A DNA stretch of 64,000 nt from Bacteroidia bacterium (lineage in GTDB: Bacteria > Bacteroidota > Bacteroidia > Flavobacteriales_E > Vicingaceae). The stretch spans positions 408,976 to 472,975 of the forward strand of contig JAUIMG010000001.1 of assembly GCA_030433355.1 (NCBI GenBank), given 5' to 3'. The notes beneath the pieces are model-generated. The model was not told the DNA's origin, did no database searches, and saw nothing but the letters and a program-made list of their open reading frames with translations. Shown piece by piece: positions 1-8,877 of this stretch (within the stretch, counting starts at the first letter, position 1; each line of letters begins with the position of its first letter). Both the position numbers and the translations under genes were made by a program.

Positions 1-2
1 TT

Positions 3-1760
3 TCTATATCTGAAGGTGAAAATAAGACATGGATATTTGAAGAATTTCAAAACGATATAAAGAATAGCTTAAATCAGCATACTCCATTAAATTATACCTT
101 CGAATATTCTTCTACACAATGGAATAGAATTATAGAATCATTAAATAGTATCATTCTTCAAAATGCCACCAATACGGTTCAAATTGCAGAGAAGTTAATC
201 GCCATTGATCTTTTCCAATTCTGCTTAAAGAAAAAACCAAACTTGAGAGGGAGTATAGAAAACTCTAAATCTCGGGTCTCCGTTTTAGAGTCTAACCCAG
301 AGTTGAAAAGCATTTTAATCAATCAAACTCCCTGGGCACTTATTGCGGCAAGTTCTACTATTCAAAACCAACATTTAAAAAAGCTATTAATTCCCTCTTA
401 CTTAGATTCCATAAAAAAGGAGAGCGAAAATAAATTGCTTGCATTACAATTCTCTGATGGTTCTTGGCCTTGGTTTGAAGGAATGAAAAAAAGTAGATTC
501 ATATCAGAATCTATTCTTAACCTATTTGCTCAAACAGCCAAATTTGAGGAAATAGAGCTTAGTGCAAAACTCAAAAAATCACTTTCAAAAACCATCCATT
601 ACTTAGATAAAGAAATGGAAGAGGAATATAGAAAACTTCTTCAAGATAGCAGTGCCATAAACACCGCTACGATTAGGGACTCTCATTTAGCATACTTACA
701 TGCTAGAAGTTATTTTGAAAAAGATTTAAAATCAGATTTTTTTAGCTTTTATTTAACCAAAGCATTATCAAATTGGCAAGGGCTTAATATTTCTCATAAA
801 GCCAAACTAGGGCAACTTTTAATAAATACTGGTTTAGAAGAAGAAACTATCTCTCTAATTTATTCTTCCATAAAAGATGCCATAATTCTGGATAGTGAAA
901 AAGGGGCATATTGGAAAACAAATAAGACCTATTTCACTGGCTTCGATGATGAGGTAAAGCAGCACTGTATTGCAATGTGTTTTATCAGTAAGGTTGTTCC
1001 TAACGACCCAATCCTAAACGACTTAAAAAAGTGGCTTTACTTTCAAAAAAAGAATGCTAGTTGGGGGGAGACCAATAGCACTACTTTAAATGCCATAAGT
1101 ATTTTAATCCAATATATAGAGGACACAAAAACAGACAGCTACTCAAGAATAAGTCTAAGTGATCGACTAGATACTACTTTATACAAAGAGGAATACCTGA
1201 AAGTAAATTGGAGTAATGAAGATATTTCGGAGGACCTTGCATATATCAAGTTATCTAGCAATAAGAAGGAGGTATCCTTTGGTGCGGCATATTGGCAGTC
1301 TTTACAGGAACCAGATTTTGAAGAATCACAAAACAGTCAAATAATATTAGAAAGAGCGTTTTATAAAGCAATTTCTAAAAATGGAATCATACAATTGATT
1401 CCAATAGACAGTTCAGCGCTTGCCATCGGAGATAAGCTAATAGTAAGAGTGAAACTGATTGTAAACACTACCCAAAGCTATGTGCACTTAAAGGTAGAGA
1501 ATGCCGCCGCAAGTCTTCCTGTAGATATGCTTTCGGGAAATTATTTTCAAGACAACTTATCCTTTTATAAGGAAGTAGAGTTAAGTAGAACCAATTATTT
1601 CTTTAATGAGATAGGAAAGGGGACTTACATCCTTGAAACAGCTTATCTAATTAATCAAAGTGGAGAGTATGGAAGTGGTAAATGCAGCGTGCAATCTCAG
1701 TATTCGGCAGATATTATAAGCACTGTTCCCTCTAAACTGTTAATAATAAAAGAGAATTAA
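3..1760 (+). CDS. Alpha-2-macroglobulin family protein, C-terminal part (partial)
   Basis: The reading frame is open from base 3, so the gene begins outside the window; about 585 residues are visible. The stretch DGSWPWFEGM, followed by predicted helical segments, resembles the alpha/alpha-toroid (thioester-type) domain of large bacterial alpha-2-macroglobulins, and the end is beta-rich like their receptor-binding-type domains. These proteins are usually periplasmic or lipid-anchored protease traps of 1,500-2,000 residues, so most of the protein is missing. I do not see a CxEQ thioester motif in the visible part. The first in-frame initiation codon is a TTG near base 243, but the open frame upstream reads as normal protein. 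The family call rests on motif recognition; the function is inferred from the family. Confidence 0.72.
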   Translation, partial: SISEGENKTWIFEEFQNDIKNSLNQHTPLNYTFEYSSTQWNRIIESLNSIILQNATNTVQIAEKLIAIDLFQFCLKKKPNLRGSIENSKSRVSVLESNPELKSILINQTPWALIAASSTIQNQHLKKLLIPSYLDSIKKESENKLLALQFSDGSWPWFEGMKKSRFISESILNLFAQTAKFEEIELSAKLKKSLSKTIHYLDKEMEEEYRKLLQDSSAINTATIRDSHLAYLHARSYFEKDLKSDFFSFYLTKALSNWQGLNISHKAKLGQLLINTGLEEETISLIYSSIKDAIILDSEKGAYWKTNKTYFTGFDDEVKQHCIAMCFISKVVPNDPILNDLKKWLYFQKKNASWGETNSTTLNAISILIQYIEDTKTDSYSRISLSDRLDTTLYKEEYLKVNWSNEDISEDLAYIKLSSNKKEVSFGAAYWQSLQEPDFEESQNSQIILERAFYKAISKNGIIQLIPIDSSALAIGDKLIVRVKLIVNTTQSYVHLKVENAAASLPVDMLSGNYFQDNLSFYKEVELSRTNYFFNEIGKGTYILETAYLINQSGEYGSGKCSVQSQYSADIISTVPSKLLIIKEN

Positions 1761-1761
1761 A

Positions 1762-1792
1762 TTGTTATCGTAGCTATACGATTTTATATTTG
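1762..1792 (+). promoter_or_regulatory. Bacteroidota-type promoter upstream of lipoprotein gene
   Basis: TTG at 1762-1764 and TATATTTG at 1785-1792 are separated by 20 bases, matching the Bacteroidota -33/-7 consensus (TTTG, then TAnnTTTG). The ATG at 1816 lies 23 bases further on. Confidence 0.7.
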
Positions 1793-1815
1793 TCTTCTAA
1801 TCAATACTATATATT

Positions 1816-2358
1816 ATGAATAAAAGTAAAGTCGTATTTGTATTAATCGCATCCTTGTTTCTCTTTAGCTGTGGAGGAACTGCGGAAACAAAAGAAGAAT
1901 CAAATAGCACAGAAGAGCTTTCTGCAGAGAGTTATGAGGGAATGACAGAAATTAGTCTATCTGAGTTTGGTCTAGAAGCAACCATTCAAATTCCTGATGA
2001 AAGTAAAGGTAAAGCGGAAATTACAGAGACCAGCTTTGGAAGTATTCAAATTGTAGTTGGCAAGAACTATGGAATTGAAATAGTTCCTTTTGGCTTAAGT
2101 ATTGATGAGAAAAAAGAGGAATTGGCAGGAGATTTGGTTTACAATGTGGAGTACTTAACAGAGAATCCAAATTTAATAGAATACAAGAGAACCATAAAAG
2201 AAAGCGATGTTGAAGAGGAGTATCAGTTCTTTATGAATAAAGAGTTGAACGGCGAAGTTTATGAGATAAAATCTATCTCTGAGATGAGCTTTAAAAAGTT
2301 TGCTCTGAAGAGTATGGTTAATTCCGCAAAAAGCTTAAAAATGAAAAACCCTGCTTAA
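1816..2358 (+). CDS. Hypothetical lipoprotein
   Basis: A 180-residue protein with a lysine-containing N terminus, a hydrophobic core and a lipobox LFSC (Cys19), so it is predicted to be lipid-anchored. A short Glu/Ser/Thr-rich linker follows, then a compact mixed alpha/beta domain of about 130 residues. I do not recognise the family. It has its own good promoter, and a rho-independent terminator begins inside its last codons, so it is probably transcribed alone. Function unknown. Confidence 0.8.
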   Translation: MNKSKVVFVLIASLFLFSCGGTAETKEESNSTEELSAESYEGMTEISLSEFGLEATIQIPDESKGKAEITETSFGSIQIVVGKNYGIEIVPFGLSIDEKKEELAGDLVYNVEYLTENPNLIEYKRTIKESDVEEEYQFFMNKELNGEVYEIKSISEMSFKKFALKSMVNSAKSLKMKNPA

Positions 2359-2375
2359 AGCAGGGTTTTCTTTTT
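2345..2375 (+). terminator. Rho-independent terminator overlapping a stop codon
   Basis: An 11-bp perfect stem (AAAACCCTGCT / AGCAGGGTTTT) has a three-base loop, TAA, which is itself the stop codon of the lipoprotein gene; CTTTTT follows. The A-rich left arm lets it also work for the convergent stress-protein gene. Confidence 0.88.
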
Positions 2376-2392
2376 ATCTATGTATTCGTTTT

Positions 2393-3220
2393 TTATCCGA
2401 AATGTTCTGGTACAAATATTTGGGATGGGTTCATCACAATTACTGGTATTTGATACGCATTAGAAATTACATCTACTTCTCCTGAACCTTTAAATAAATC
2501 AGGTAAAAATCCTCCATCTCCTGAAGAATTTACGATGGCGATCATATCTGCTTCCACATCATTGGCATAATCTAGCATTTGTGGGATATAGTTGCCTTTC
2601 TCTGGAGCCATTTCTGTTTCATACTTAACCCCTCTTTCATCAAAGTAATGCTTAGCGAAGGTAAGCTCTCTACTTACTTTGGTTCTAATAAACTCATCTG
2701 ACTCATTAGAGATAAAAATATGCACTATTGCGCCAAAGTGTTTTGCTATACTAGAGGTAATAGCAAGCTTCGACTTTGTTTCTTGTGAGAACTTAATAGG
2801 TAGAACTAGGTCAGAAACTTTGCCACTCGACTTTTTACTTTGTACTACAATAAAAGGAACTTTAGATTGGCCTATTACTTTAAGCGCATAACTACCTGTT
2901 AAATGTTGGATTCCTTTTAGACCATGCGTACCCATAACAATAAGCATTGCATTCATCTCTTCCGCAACTTCTGGAATCCTATCGAAGATACTTCCTTTTC
3001 TTATTTCATAACTTACATCAACACCATAGGTATTAGAAGCTTCTGAGGAAATTGCCTTTAACTTTTCTTCAGCCATCTCTTTCGCCTTATCGCTAGAGAC
3101 AACATGTAATAACATTACTTGTCCATCAAAACTTTTTGCAACCATAGCTGCATGAGAAATTGCGGTATCAGCAACTTCCGAAAAATCATGAGGAACTAGA
3201 ACTCTATATGTATTATCCAT
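2393..3220 (-). CDS. Universal stress protein, two tandem UspA domains
   Basis: A 275-residue cytoplasmic protein with two Usp folds (about residues 4-128 and 133-272). The first keeps the nucleotide-binding pattern: VPHDFSE near the start and G97-T-H-G100 with GS at 109-110. The second domain ends with VIVMNPS but has no clear glycine loop, a common asymmetry in tandem Usp proteins, where one half binds ATP and the other is structural. The family is induced by starvation and stress. A TAnnTTTG element lies 25 bases upstream. It is convergent with the lipoprotein gene and shares its terminator. Target and ligand cannot be told from sequence. Confidence 0.9.
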   Translation of the reverse strand: MDNTYRVLVPHDFSEVADTAISHAAMVAKSFDGQVMLLHVVSSDKAKEMAEEKLKAISSEASNTYGVDVSYEIRKGSIFDRIPEVAEEMNAMLIVMGTHGLKGIQHLTGSYALKVIGQSKVPFIVVQSKKSSGKVSDLVLPIKFSQETKSKLAITSSIAKHFGAIVHIFISNESDEFIRTKVSRELTFAKHYFDERGVKYETEMAPEKGNYIPQMLDYANDVEADMIAIVNSSGDGGFLPDLFKGSGEVDVISNAYQIPVIVMNPSQIFVPEHFG

Positions 3221-3245
3221 AAAATTAGTATTACGTTAGCTATTT

Positions 3246-3253
3246 CAAATATA
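3246..3253 (-). promoter_or_regulatory. -7 promoter element of the universal stress gene
   Basis: Reads TATATTTG on the minus strand, an exact TAnnTTTG match, 25 bases before the ATG at 3220. I see no good TTTG at the usual -33 distance. Confidence 0.5.
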
Positions 3254-3634
3254 GAGAACAAAATGAATATACGCTAAAATATATATTGGATTATTATAAA
3301 TCAGCAAATTAGAATTAAAAATAATTTTGAGAATAGGAAATTTACAATTTAAGGGTAAACCTATTTTGGGAATTTAATAAGAATACTACTTTTTTAATAC
3401 ATTCCTAGCCAGAAAGAAGGAGCTTAATTTTTTATCTGTAAGCAAAATCTCACTAAAATCTATTATTCTTGATTTTTAGCTTATTCTTAAAATGGTATAC
3501 AACCCTTACTAAAGTGAATTACATAGGCAGAAAAATAAAGCTTTCAGGCAAAATTTAAGAAGGTGCAAAATTAAAAATTTTTACCCATTTAAAAATCCCC
3601 AGAATTAAGTATTTTTTCTCTCTTTCTGTTTTCA

Positions 3635-3642
3635 TAGCTTTG
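3635..3642 (+). promoter_or_regulatory. Candidate -7 element for the T9SS cargo genes
   Basis: TAGCTTTG matches TAnnTTTG, with a T-run 19 bases upstream in the -33 position. It is about 185 bases from the ATG, so a long 5' leader would result. Confidence 0.35.
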
Positions 3643-3772
3643 ACTTATTAAGTTCAAAATCTATCAATTAGGCTAAGAATTTAATTATTTTCTATTCTCA
3701 CTTGAATGTCAAAACGCCCTCCTCACCATAACTGTTTTTGACTTCGATTTCTTAAAATATCTCTTTATTACT

Positions 3773-3787
3773 AATCAATAATTGATT
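3773..3787. promoter_or_regulatory. Short inverted repeat, possible operator
   Basis: AATCAAT-A-ATTGATT, a perfect 7-bp inverted repeat about 40 bases before the ATG at 3827. AT-rich palindromes of this size can occur by chance. Confidence 0.25.
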
Positions 3788-3826
3788 GACTATTTATAGC
3801 AGATTAATTACTAACTACTTTATATT

Positions 3827-6800
3827 ATGAAAACATTCAATTTAGCTCTAGTAGCATTACTATATATATTTTCTAATTCAAATCTGTATTCAAATAATGG
3901 GTTAACATGCACAAACTCAATTTCAATAGTTGAAAATCAAAATAATCTTATTGACTTTCCGCAAGGTGTCAATAGGGTTTATTTGAACTTTAATTCTAAT
4001 TCTATTCGAGAACGGATTACCATAACTGAAGAACTAGGGTTTGTTTATCCTTCAATTGAGTCTTTAAATATATATGATAATAATTGTAGCAATTTAGAGA
4101 TGTCATACGATAACAGCTTAAATTTTCCAACTTGGTCTGAATACTTTAAATATGGGGTAGTTTTTGAAGGGGACACTTCTCAGAATTACATAATTGAAAT
4201 AGTTAGAAACAGCCCAGGACTGCCATTTACAAAAATAAATGTTATGTATTTGCCAAGTTTAATTTCTAGTTGTACTCCTTCAAATTTACAATGTGATTTA
4301 CTTGATAATGGAGACTTACAGACTACATCAGGATTCATAGTACCTAATGTTGCTTTTAATAATAATGTTATTTGTTATTGGGAGGCTGGAGATAACTCCC
4401 CATCTTATTTATCGAGTGACGGATCTTTATCAAATACAATAGATAAAGTTGGAGTTATGTACATTTCAAGGTCAACTATTCCTAATTATCTAGAGTCTCT
4501 TCTAAAAGAAGCTCAAATAACTAAAGGTCAAAAATATACATTAAGCTTTGAAACATCAGACCATAAAACAGGGGTACAGTCAGCAGGTGTTGGTTGTCCG
4601 GATGATTTTAATATCGCATTAATTAATAGTTCTGATGTTCCTCCTATTCAACCTTCTAATCCTAACATGAGGACAGGTCCTGTATATTCTATAACACCAC
4701 GTCAAAATTTAGCAACGATTTCAAATATAACATTTTGTACATCAACTTATTCTTCAAATTCTATTACTTTTGAGGCAGAGGATAATTTCGATAGGATATT
4801 ATTTTACCCTACTTTAGACCCTACTAACATTATAAATGCAGCTGTAAGACTGAATAATGTTTCCCTTGAACTTGCGGCTGATGGAGGGGATGATGTTACA
4901 GGTTTTTGTTCTGTTCAAATTGGACCTAATCCTCCATTTCCAGGAGCTAGTTATGCTTGGGCCCCAGCTGCCCCATTGAATTCTGCATTTGTAGCTAACC
5001 CAATAGTAAATACTGGGACTAATCAAACATTTACTGTTACCGTGACTTTTCCCAGTGGATGCACTTCTACAGATGATGTTAACGTTAATATTGCAGGCAC
5101 TAATGTTTTGTCAAACAAGACTGCTTCCTATATTATAAATAATTATCCTAATCAAAGTGGCAACTTCCAAATTCCTCAAGTTTCAAATTTAGATTTTCAA
5201 ATAAGTGGTACTTTAACTATCGATACTGACATTCATTTTAAGAATTGCAATTTCTATATGTCAGAGAATTCTAAAATAGTTGTAAATAAGGATTTGATTT
5301 GGAATGTAGCTGGGTCAAATACTTTTCAAATGAAGTCTTGTGCTTCAGAATTAATGTGGGATGGTATATATGTTAATGGAAGCGCAGGTGCTACGATAAG
5401 AATTGATGGCAGAAATCCATTCCCATTTAATGGAAATCAATTGGATATAATGAATTCAGAAAATGGAGTAGTTATTGAAGATGGTCCAGGATCATATATA
5501 GGCTATACTATTTTTGATTTAAATGAAAAATCGATTCAAGTTTTAGGCCCTTCATCTTTGCCAATTGATATAGTTTGGAGTGAATTTAAATGTTCAAGTC
5601 CTTTGAACAGTCCTGGGCTTGGAGACTTTTATCCCACAAAAGCTATAATTGTAGAAAATAACGAAAACCAAAACCCTTCTCATCCTTTTGACCCATATAT
5701 AACAAGTTTTTATAAAAATTCTTTTGATGGAAGTGCAGGACAGTTTTATACAAAGAATTCTGATGTTGAAATAGTAGAAAATAATTTTACAGGATTTTCT
5801 AACCTTTTAACATTTGGAGTAAATAAATCTGATGTTGCCATAAAAGTTGAAGGTACTGAAATAATAAACCCATTATCTAAGATTTTAATTGATGATAATG
5901 ATTTCATATTTAATGAAAGTTCTATAGAAATTGAAAAAAGCTATGAATGTATAATAAATTCTAATACTTCAAATTCTGGGATTGAAGGTTCAAGGTTTTT
6001 ATTGATCAAGGATAATTTATCTCCTCCTAATGTATATAGCAATACAATTAATAATGCACAAAGAGGTATTGATTTGGTAAATGTGCCATTTGCCCTAATA
6101 AATAATAACACAATAGATGCAGAAACGAATTCTGGTGGTTCACAAACTTTCTTTAATAAAAAGAGTGTTGGGGTTTATGTTAATAATCTATTTCTTGACA
6201 TGCCAGATTTTGTTAATATTATTAATAACACCATAAAACACACAAAAATTGGAATAGAAGCAGAATGGAGTTCAGGTACAATTTTAGATAATGACATTTT
6301 AGATATGAATATTTCATTAACTAGTGGCTGTGATGGCTTTTTTAATTCTTGTTTATATCCTATTGGAATAAGATCCTTAAACTCACTTTTTACTATCAAT
6401 CAGAATAAAGTAGAGAATAATAGTTCTCTTTACCCATCTCCACCCTCAGAATATGAATATGTAACAGCCATTTCTGTTGAAAATAGTGCAACTCCTTTTC
6501 AATATACTAGTAATGTTACTTGCAATAACACCATTAATACTGGTGTTGGACTTCGTTTTAGTGGCAATTGTGATGGAACAGAAATAAGAAGTAACCGCAT
6601 GGAAGACCACACTAGAGGTTTGGCATTAGATAATGAAGCCAATGTTGGCGCCATTGGAGATGCTGTTTATGGTGCAGGGAATACCTGGTTTGGAAATTAC
6701 AATAGCACTAATAAAAGTATGACCTACAATTATTCCTATTTAGTTAATCCAACTTATTATGATGTTTCAGGTCAATTACCAGCAATTGCTCCTTCAGATG

Positions 6801-7648
6801 CGAGTGCTGGTTATGTTGCAATGGTTCCTCAACAATCTTCGCTACCAAATAATTTTGAATGTAGCGTTCCGTTATTTGTAGTATCTGGAGGAAAACCAAA
6901 AACTAATTATACTTTTAATAAATCTGGAAGTAGAGGTTTAGGTCCCCTATATAAAAGAAATTTAGGTTCAACCAAGGCAGTAAACTTAAATCATCAACTT
7001 ATTTATTTAGCCATGCTAAAAGATTCCTTAACCTATAATAGTAAAAGGTGGAAACACTTTTCAGATAGCATGAAGAATACAATTATTGGCTTTGGGTTAA
7101 ATAAAAATACTCGTTCTAACATCAGATCAATAACTACTATGGATAGTAGATTTAGCTCTATAAATACCATACTAAGAAAGTACAACTTAGGGCTTAATAT
7201 AGATTCTACAGATTTATCTGTTTTAGAAACAGTAGCTTATTTATGCCCATACAATGATGGAGCAGCAGTATATTTAGCTAGAAACATACTTTACGAAAAT
7301 GGGTATTCCTTAATCATAAATAGTTGTGAAGTTAGTACTTCAATAAGAAAAAATACGAAGAATAAGACACATCAAAACATAGGAAAAAGAGATTCTGTGG
7401 AGTCTGTTGTTTCCATATTTCCTAATCCAAATACTGGAAACTTTAGTGTTTTGTATACTTTAGGAGCCAATGAAAGCATAGAGTTTATGGTTTTTGATAT
7501 AAATGGTAAATTAGTGCTAAGAAAGCGATTGATAGAAGGGGAACTTCATAACTTCGATATTTCTACCTCAAAAGCAGGAATATACTTTTATCAATTAGTG
7601 AATGAGGAGCATGTAATTGAAAGGGGTAAGCTAATTAAAAACAATTAA
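3827..7648 (+). CDS. Large secreted protein with parallel beta-helix and T9SS type A sorting domain
   Basis: A 1273-residue secreted protein. Residues 1-22 form a signal peptide. A region of about 340 residues with several cysteines follows, then a PKD-like stretch (about 365-425), then roughly 500 residues rich in Asn, Ile and Ser with repeated IINNTI-like turns, which looks like a right-handed parallel beta-helix (about 440-960). The last ~80 residues (SIFPNPNTGNF ... GIYFYQL) are a typical type A T9SS C-terminal domain, so the protein should be exported by the Por/T9SS system and attached to or released from the surface. The beta-helix suggests carbohydrate or surface binding; no catalytic motif was recognised. 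Its stop codon overlaps the start of the next cargo gene, implying one mRNA. Confidence 0.82.
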   Translation: MKTFNLALVALLYIFSNSNLYSNNGLTCTNSISIVENQNNLIDFPQGVNRVYLNFNSNSIRERITITEELGFVYPSIESLNIYDNNCSNLEMSYDNSLNFPTWSEYFKYGVVFEGDTSQNYIIEIVRNSPGLPFTKINVMYLPSLISSCTPSNLQCDLLDNGDLQTTSGFIVPNVAFNNNVICYWEAGDNSPSYLSSDGSLSNTIDKVGVMYISRSTIPNYLESLLKEAQITKGQKYTLSFETSDHKTGVQSAGVGCPDDFNIALINSSDVPPIQPSNPNMRTGPVYSITPRQNLATISNITFCTSTYSSNSITFEAEDNFDRILFYPTLDPTNIINAAVRLNNVSLELAADGGDDVTGFCSVQIGPNPPFPGASYAWAPAAPLNSAFVANPIVNTGTNQTFTVTVTFPSGCTSTDDVNVNIAGTNVLSNKTASYIINNYPNQSGNFQIPQVSNLDFQISGTLTIDTDIHFKNCNFYMSENSKIVVNKDLIWNVAGSNTFQMKSCASELMWDGIYVNGSAGATIRIDGRNPFPFNGNQLDIMNSENGVVIEDGPGSYIGYTIFDLNEKSIQVLGPSSLPIDIVWSEFKCSSPLNSPGLGDFYPTKAIIVENNENQNPSHPFDPYITSFYKNSFDGSAGQFYTKNSDVEIVENNFTGFSNLLTFGVNKSDVAIKVEGTEIINPLSKILIDDNDFIFNESSIEIEKSYECIINSNTSNSGIEGSRFLLIKDNLSPPNVYSNTINNAQRGIDLVNVPFALINNNTIDAETNSGGSQTFFNKKSVGVYVNNLFLDMPDFVNIINNTIKHTKIGIEAEWSSGTILDNDILDMNISLTSGCDGFFNSCLYPIGIRSLNSLFTINQNKVENNSSLYPSPPSEYEYVTAISVENSATPFQYTSNVTCNNTINTGVGLRFSGNCDGTEIRSNRMEDHTRGLALDNEANVGAIGDAVYGAGNTWFGNYNSTNKSMTYNYSYLVNPTYYDVSGQLPAIAPSDASAGYVAMVPQQSSLPNNFECSVPLFVVSGGKPKTNYTFNKSGSRGLGPLYKRNLGSTKAVNLNHQLIYLAMLKDSLTYNSKRWKHFSDSMKNTIIGFGLNKNTRSNIRSITTMDSRFSSINTILRKYNLGLNIDSTDLSVLETVAYLCPYNDGAAVYLARNILYENGYSLIINSCEVSTSIRKNTKNKTHQNIGKRDSVESVVSIFPNPNTGNFSVLYTLGANESIEFMVFDINGKLVLRKRLIEGELHNFDISTSKAGIYFYQLVNEEHVIERGKLIKNN

Positions 7649-8661
7649 TGATTAGGATCTTTATAGTTTTATTAATCCTTAGTATTTCAATGGTAGGGCT
7701 TGGACAAAATTTAGTTCAAAACCCTTCCTTTGAAGATACTATTAGAAGAACAACGCCTTTATTTTTGCCAATCTCATGGCATGCACCAACACTTGAAGGT
7801 TATAATTATTTTACACCTCTTAATGATACTTTTAATCTATTTTATCCTCAGGGGGTTCCAATCAATTTTACTGGCTTTCAATATCCAAAAGATGGAGAAA
7901 CCTATATTGGAATAGAAGTTTACAAACATTACGGAAACCAAAGAAACCTTCAACGAGAGTATGCTCAAAATACCCTTTCTAAAGCATTAGAAAAAGATTC
8001 TGCATATTGCTTGCGACTATATATGAGTATGGCGGATTCCATGATTTTTGCATCTAAAAATCAATTGGGCATTTATTTTTCTGCCACTGCCGTAAGTGCA
8101 AATAATAGATTACCTCTGCCTTATACCCCTCAAATCATAATCTCTCCTGATAGTTTTAATACCGATAAAGAAAATTGGACAGAGTATAATTTTCAATACA
8201 CAGCCACTGGCGGAGAAAGGTATATGACGGTAGGTAATTTTAATGATACCAATAGCTTGGATACCATGTTCGTTGGTGGTGGCAACCAGTTTTGGATGGA
8301 ATCTTCTTATTATTATTTAGATAATTTTTACCTAGGAAATTGCGATAGCCTGCCCTTGGATACACCAATTGGTTTGGTGGAGAATGTTTTGGAAAAACAG
8401 ATTAGTGTTTATCCAAATCCTGTTAAAGAACAACTATTTGTTAAGTATGGGGGTAATGAGAAGTTAGTATTTCGCCTTTTTGATTTGATGGGTAAGGAGG
8501 TTTCATTAAAAAGAACTTCGCTTGGACTTCGACAAGCTCAGTCTGCCAGCTCAGTGACAAATGAAATGCTGCTTTCAGTGGCACATTTGCCAAAAGGGCT
8601 TTATTTTTTAGAGATTATAGCAGGTAAGGAAAGGATTAGCAAGAAGATCATAAAACAATAA
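7648..8661 (+). CDS. Secreted protein with T9SS type A sorting domain
   Basis: The ATG overlaps the previous stop codon (TAATG), so the two genes are translationally coupled. The 337-residue protein has a signal peptide (1-19), then NLVQNPSFED, the opening of a carbohydrate-binding-like jelly-roll domain often seen in Bacteroidota secreted proteins. The C-terminal sorting domain begins at about residue 248 (ISVYPNPVKEQL) and ends LPKGLYFLEI...KKIIKQ. The sorting domain contains about 15 extra residues (SLGLRQAQSASSVTN) encoded by a short dispersed DNA repeat at 8526-8542 and its flanks. Exact ligand and role unknown. Confidence 0.82.
   Translation: MIRIFIVLLILSISMVGLGQNLVQNPSFEDTIRRTTPLFLPISWHAPTLEGYNYFTPLNDTFNLFYPQGVPINFTGFQYPKDGETYIGIEVYKHYGNQRNLQREYAQNTLSKALEKDSAYCLRLYMSMADSMIFASKNQLGIYFSATAVSANNRLPLPYTPQIIISPDSFNTDKENWTEYNFQYTATGGERYMTVGNFNDTNSLDTMFVGGGNQFWMESSYYYLDNFYLGNCDSLPLDTPIGLVENVLEKQISVYPNPVKEQLFVKYGGNEKLVFRLFDLMGKEVSLKRTSLGLRQAQSASSVTNEMLLSVAHLPKGLYFLEIIAGKERISKKIIKQ
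8526..8542 (+). repeat. Dispersed short repeat, copy 1 (inside a coding region)
   Basis: ACTTCGACAAGCTCAGT, the consensus ACTTCGnCAnnCTCAG. Two more copies lie within 400 bases. This one is inside the T9SS sorting domain of the preceding gene and keeps its frame. A second AGCTCAGT occurs 7 bases downstream. Confidence 0.7.
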
Positions 8662-8688
8662 GGTATGAATATCAAATTTCGAATTGGA

Positions 8689-8726
8689 GAATTACGAATG
8701 AATTTTAATTTTCACATTCGTAATTC
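8689..8726. repeat. Inverted repeat, 12-bp perfect arms
   Basis: GAATTACGAATG and CATTCGTAATTC are perfectly complementary around a 14-base AT-rich loop; with a few mismatches the pairing extends about 7 bp further. It lies 27 bases after the T9SS cargo stop codon and could act as a transcription-ending or mRNA-stabilising hairpin, although no T-run follows. Confidence 0.6.
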
Positions 8727-8789
8727 TTAATTCCCAGATTTGTGATTAATTATGAGCTCCCCTCGATTCGTACCTCAGTCGAAATAAAT

Positions 8790-8806
8790 ACTTCGCCAAA
8801 CTCAGC
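8790..8806 (+). repeat. Dispersed short repeat, copy 2
   Basis: ACTTCGCCAAACTCAGC, matching the ACTTCGnCAnnCTCAG consensus of copies 1 and 3. Confidence 0.55.
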
Positions 8807-8840
8807 AAAGCGCTTCTCGCCTCAAGAAATATACAATTAA

Positions 8841-8866
8841 AAAGGCCGCACTAAGGTGAAGCCTTT
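8841..8866 (-). terminator. Weak terminator-like hairpin downstream of the GIY-YIG gene
   Basis: On the minus strand AAAGGC and GCCTTT form a 6-bp stem around a 14-base loop, followed by TTTAATT. Plausible end for the minus-strand GIY-YIG transcript, but the stem is short. Confidence 0.35.
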
Positions 8867-8877
8867 CAAATTTTAGT

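Larger units (their letters stand above)
3254..3826. other. AT-rich intergenic region between divergent genes
   Basis: About 570 bases with no convincing ORF or RNA gene. It holds a possible promoter for the downstream T9SS cargo gene (TAGCTTTG at 3635-3642, which would give a leader of about 180 bases) and a perfect 7-bp inverted repeat with a one-base spacer at 3773-3787. Otherwise I see nothing. Confidence 0.6.

Noticed and set aside
3254..3826. Riboswitch or small RNA in the long intergenic stretch
   Set aside because: I found no conserved core of a known riboswitch and no stable GC-containing structure; only AT-rich sequence.
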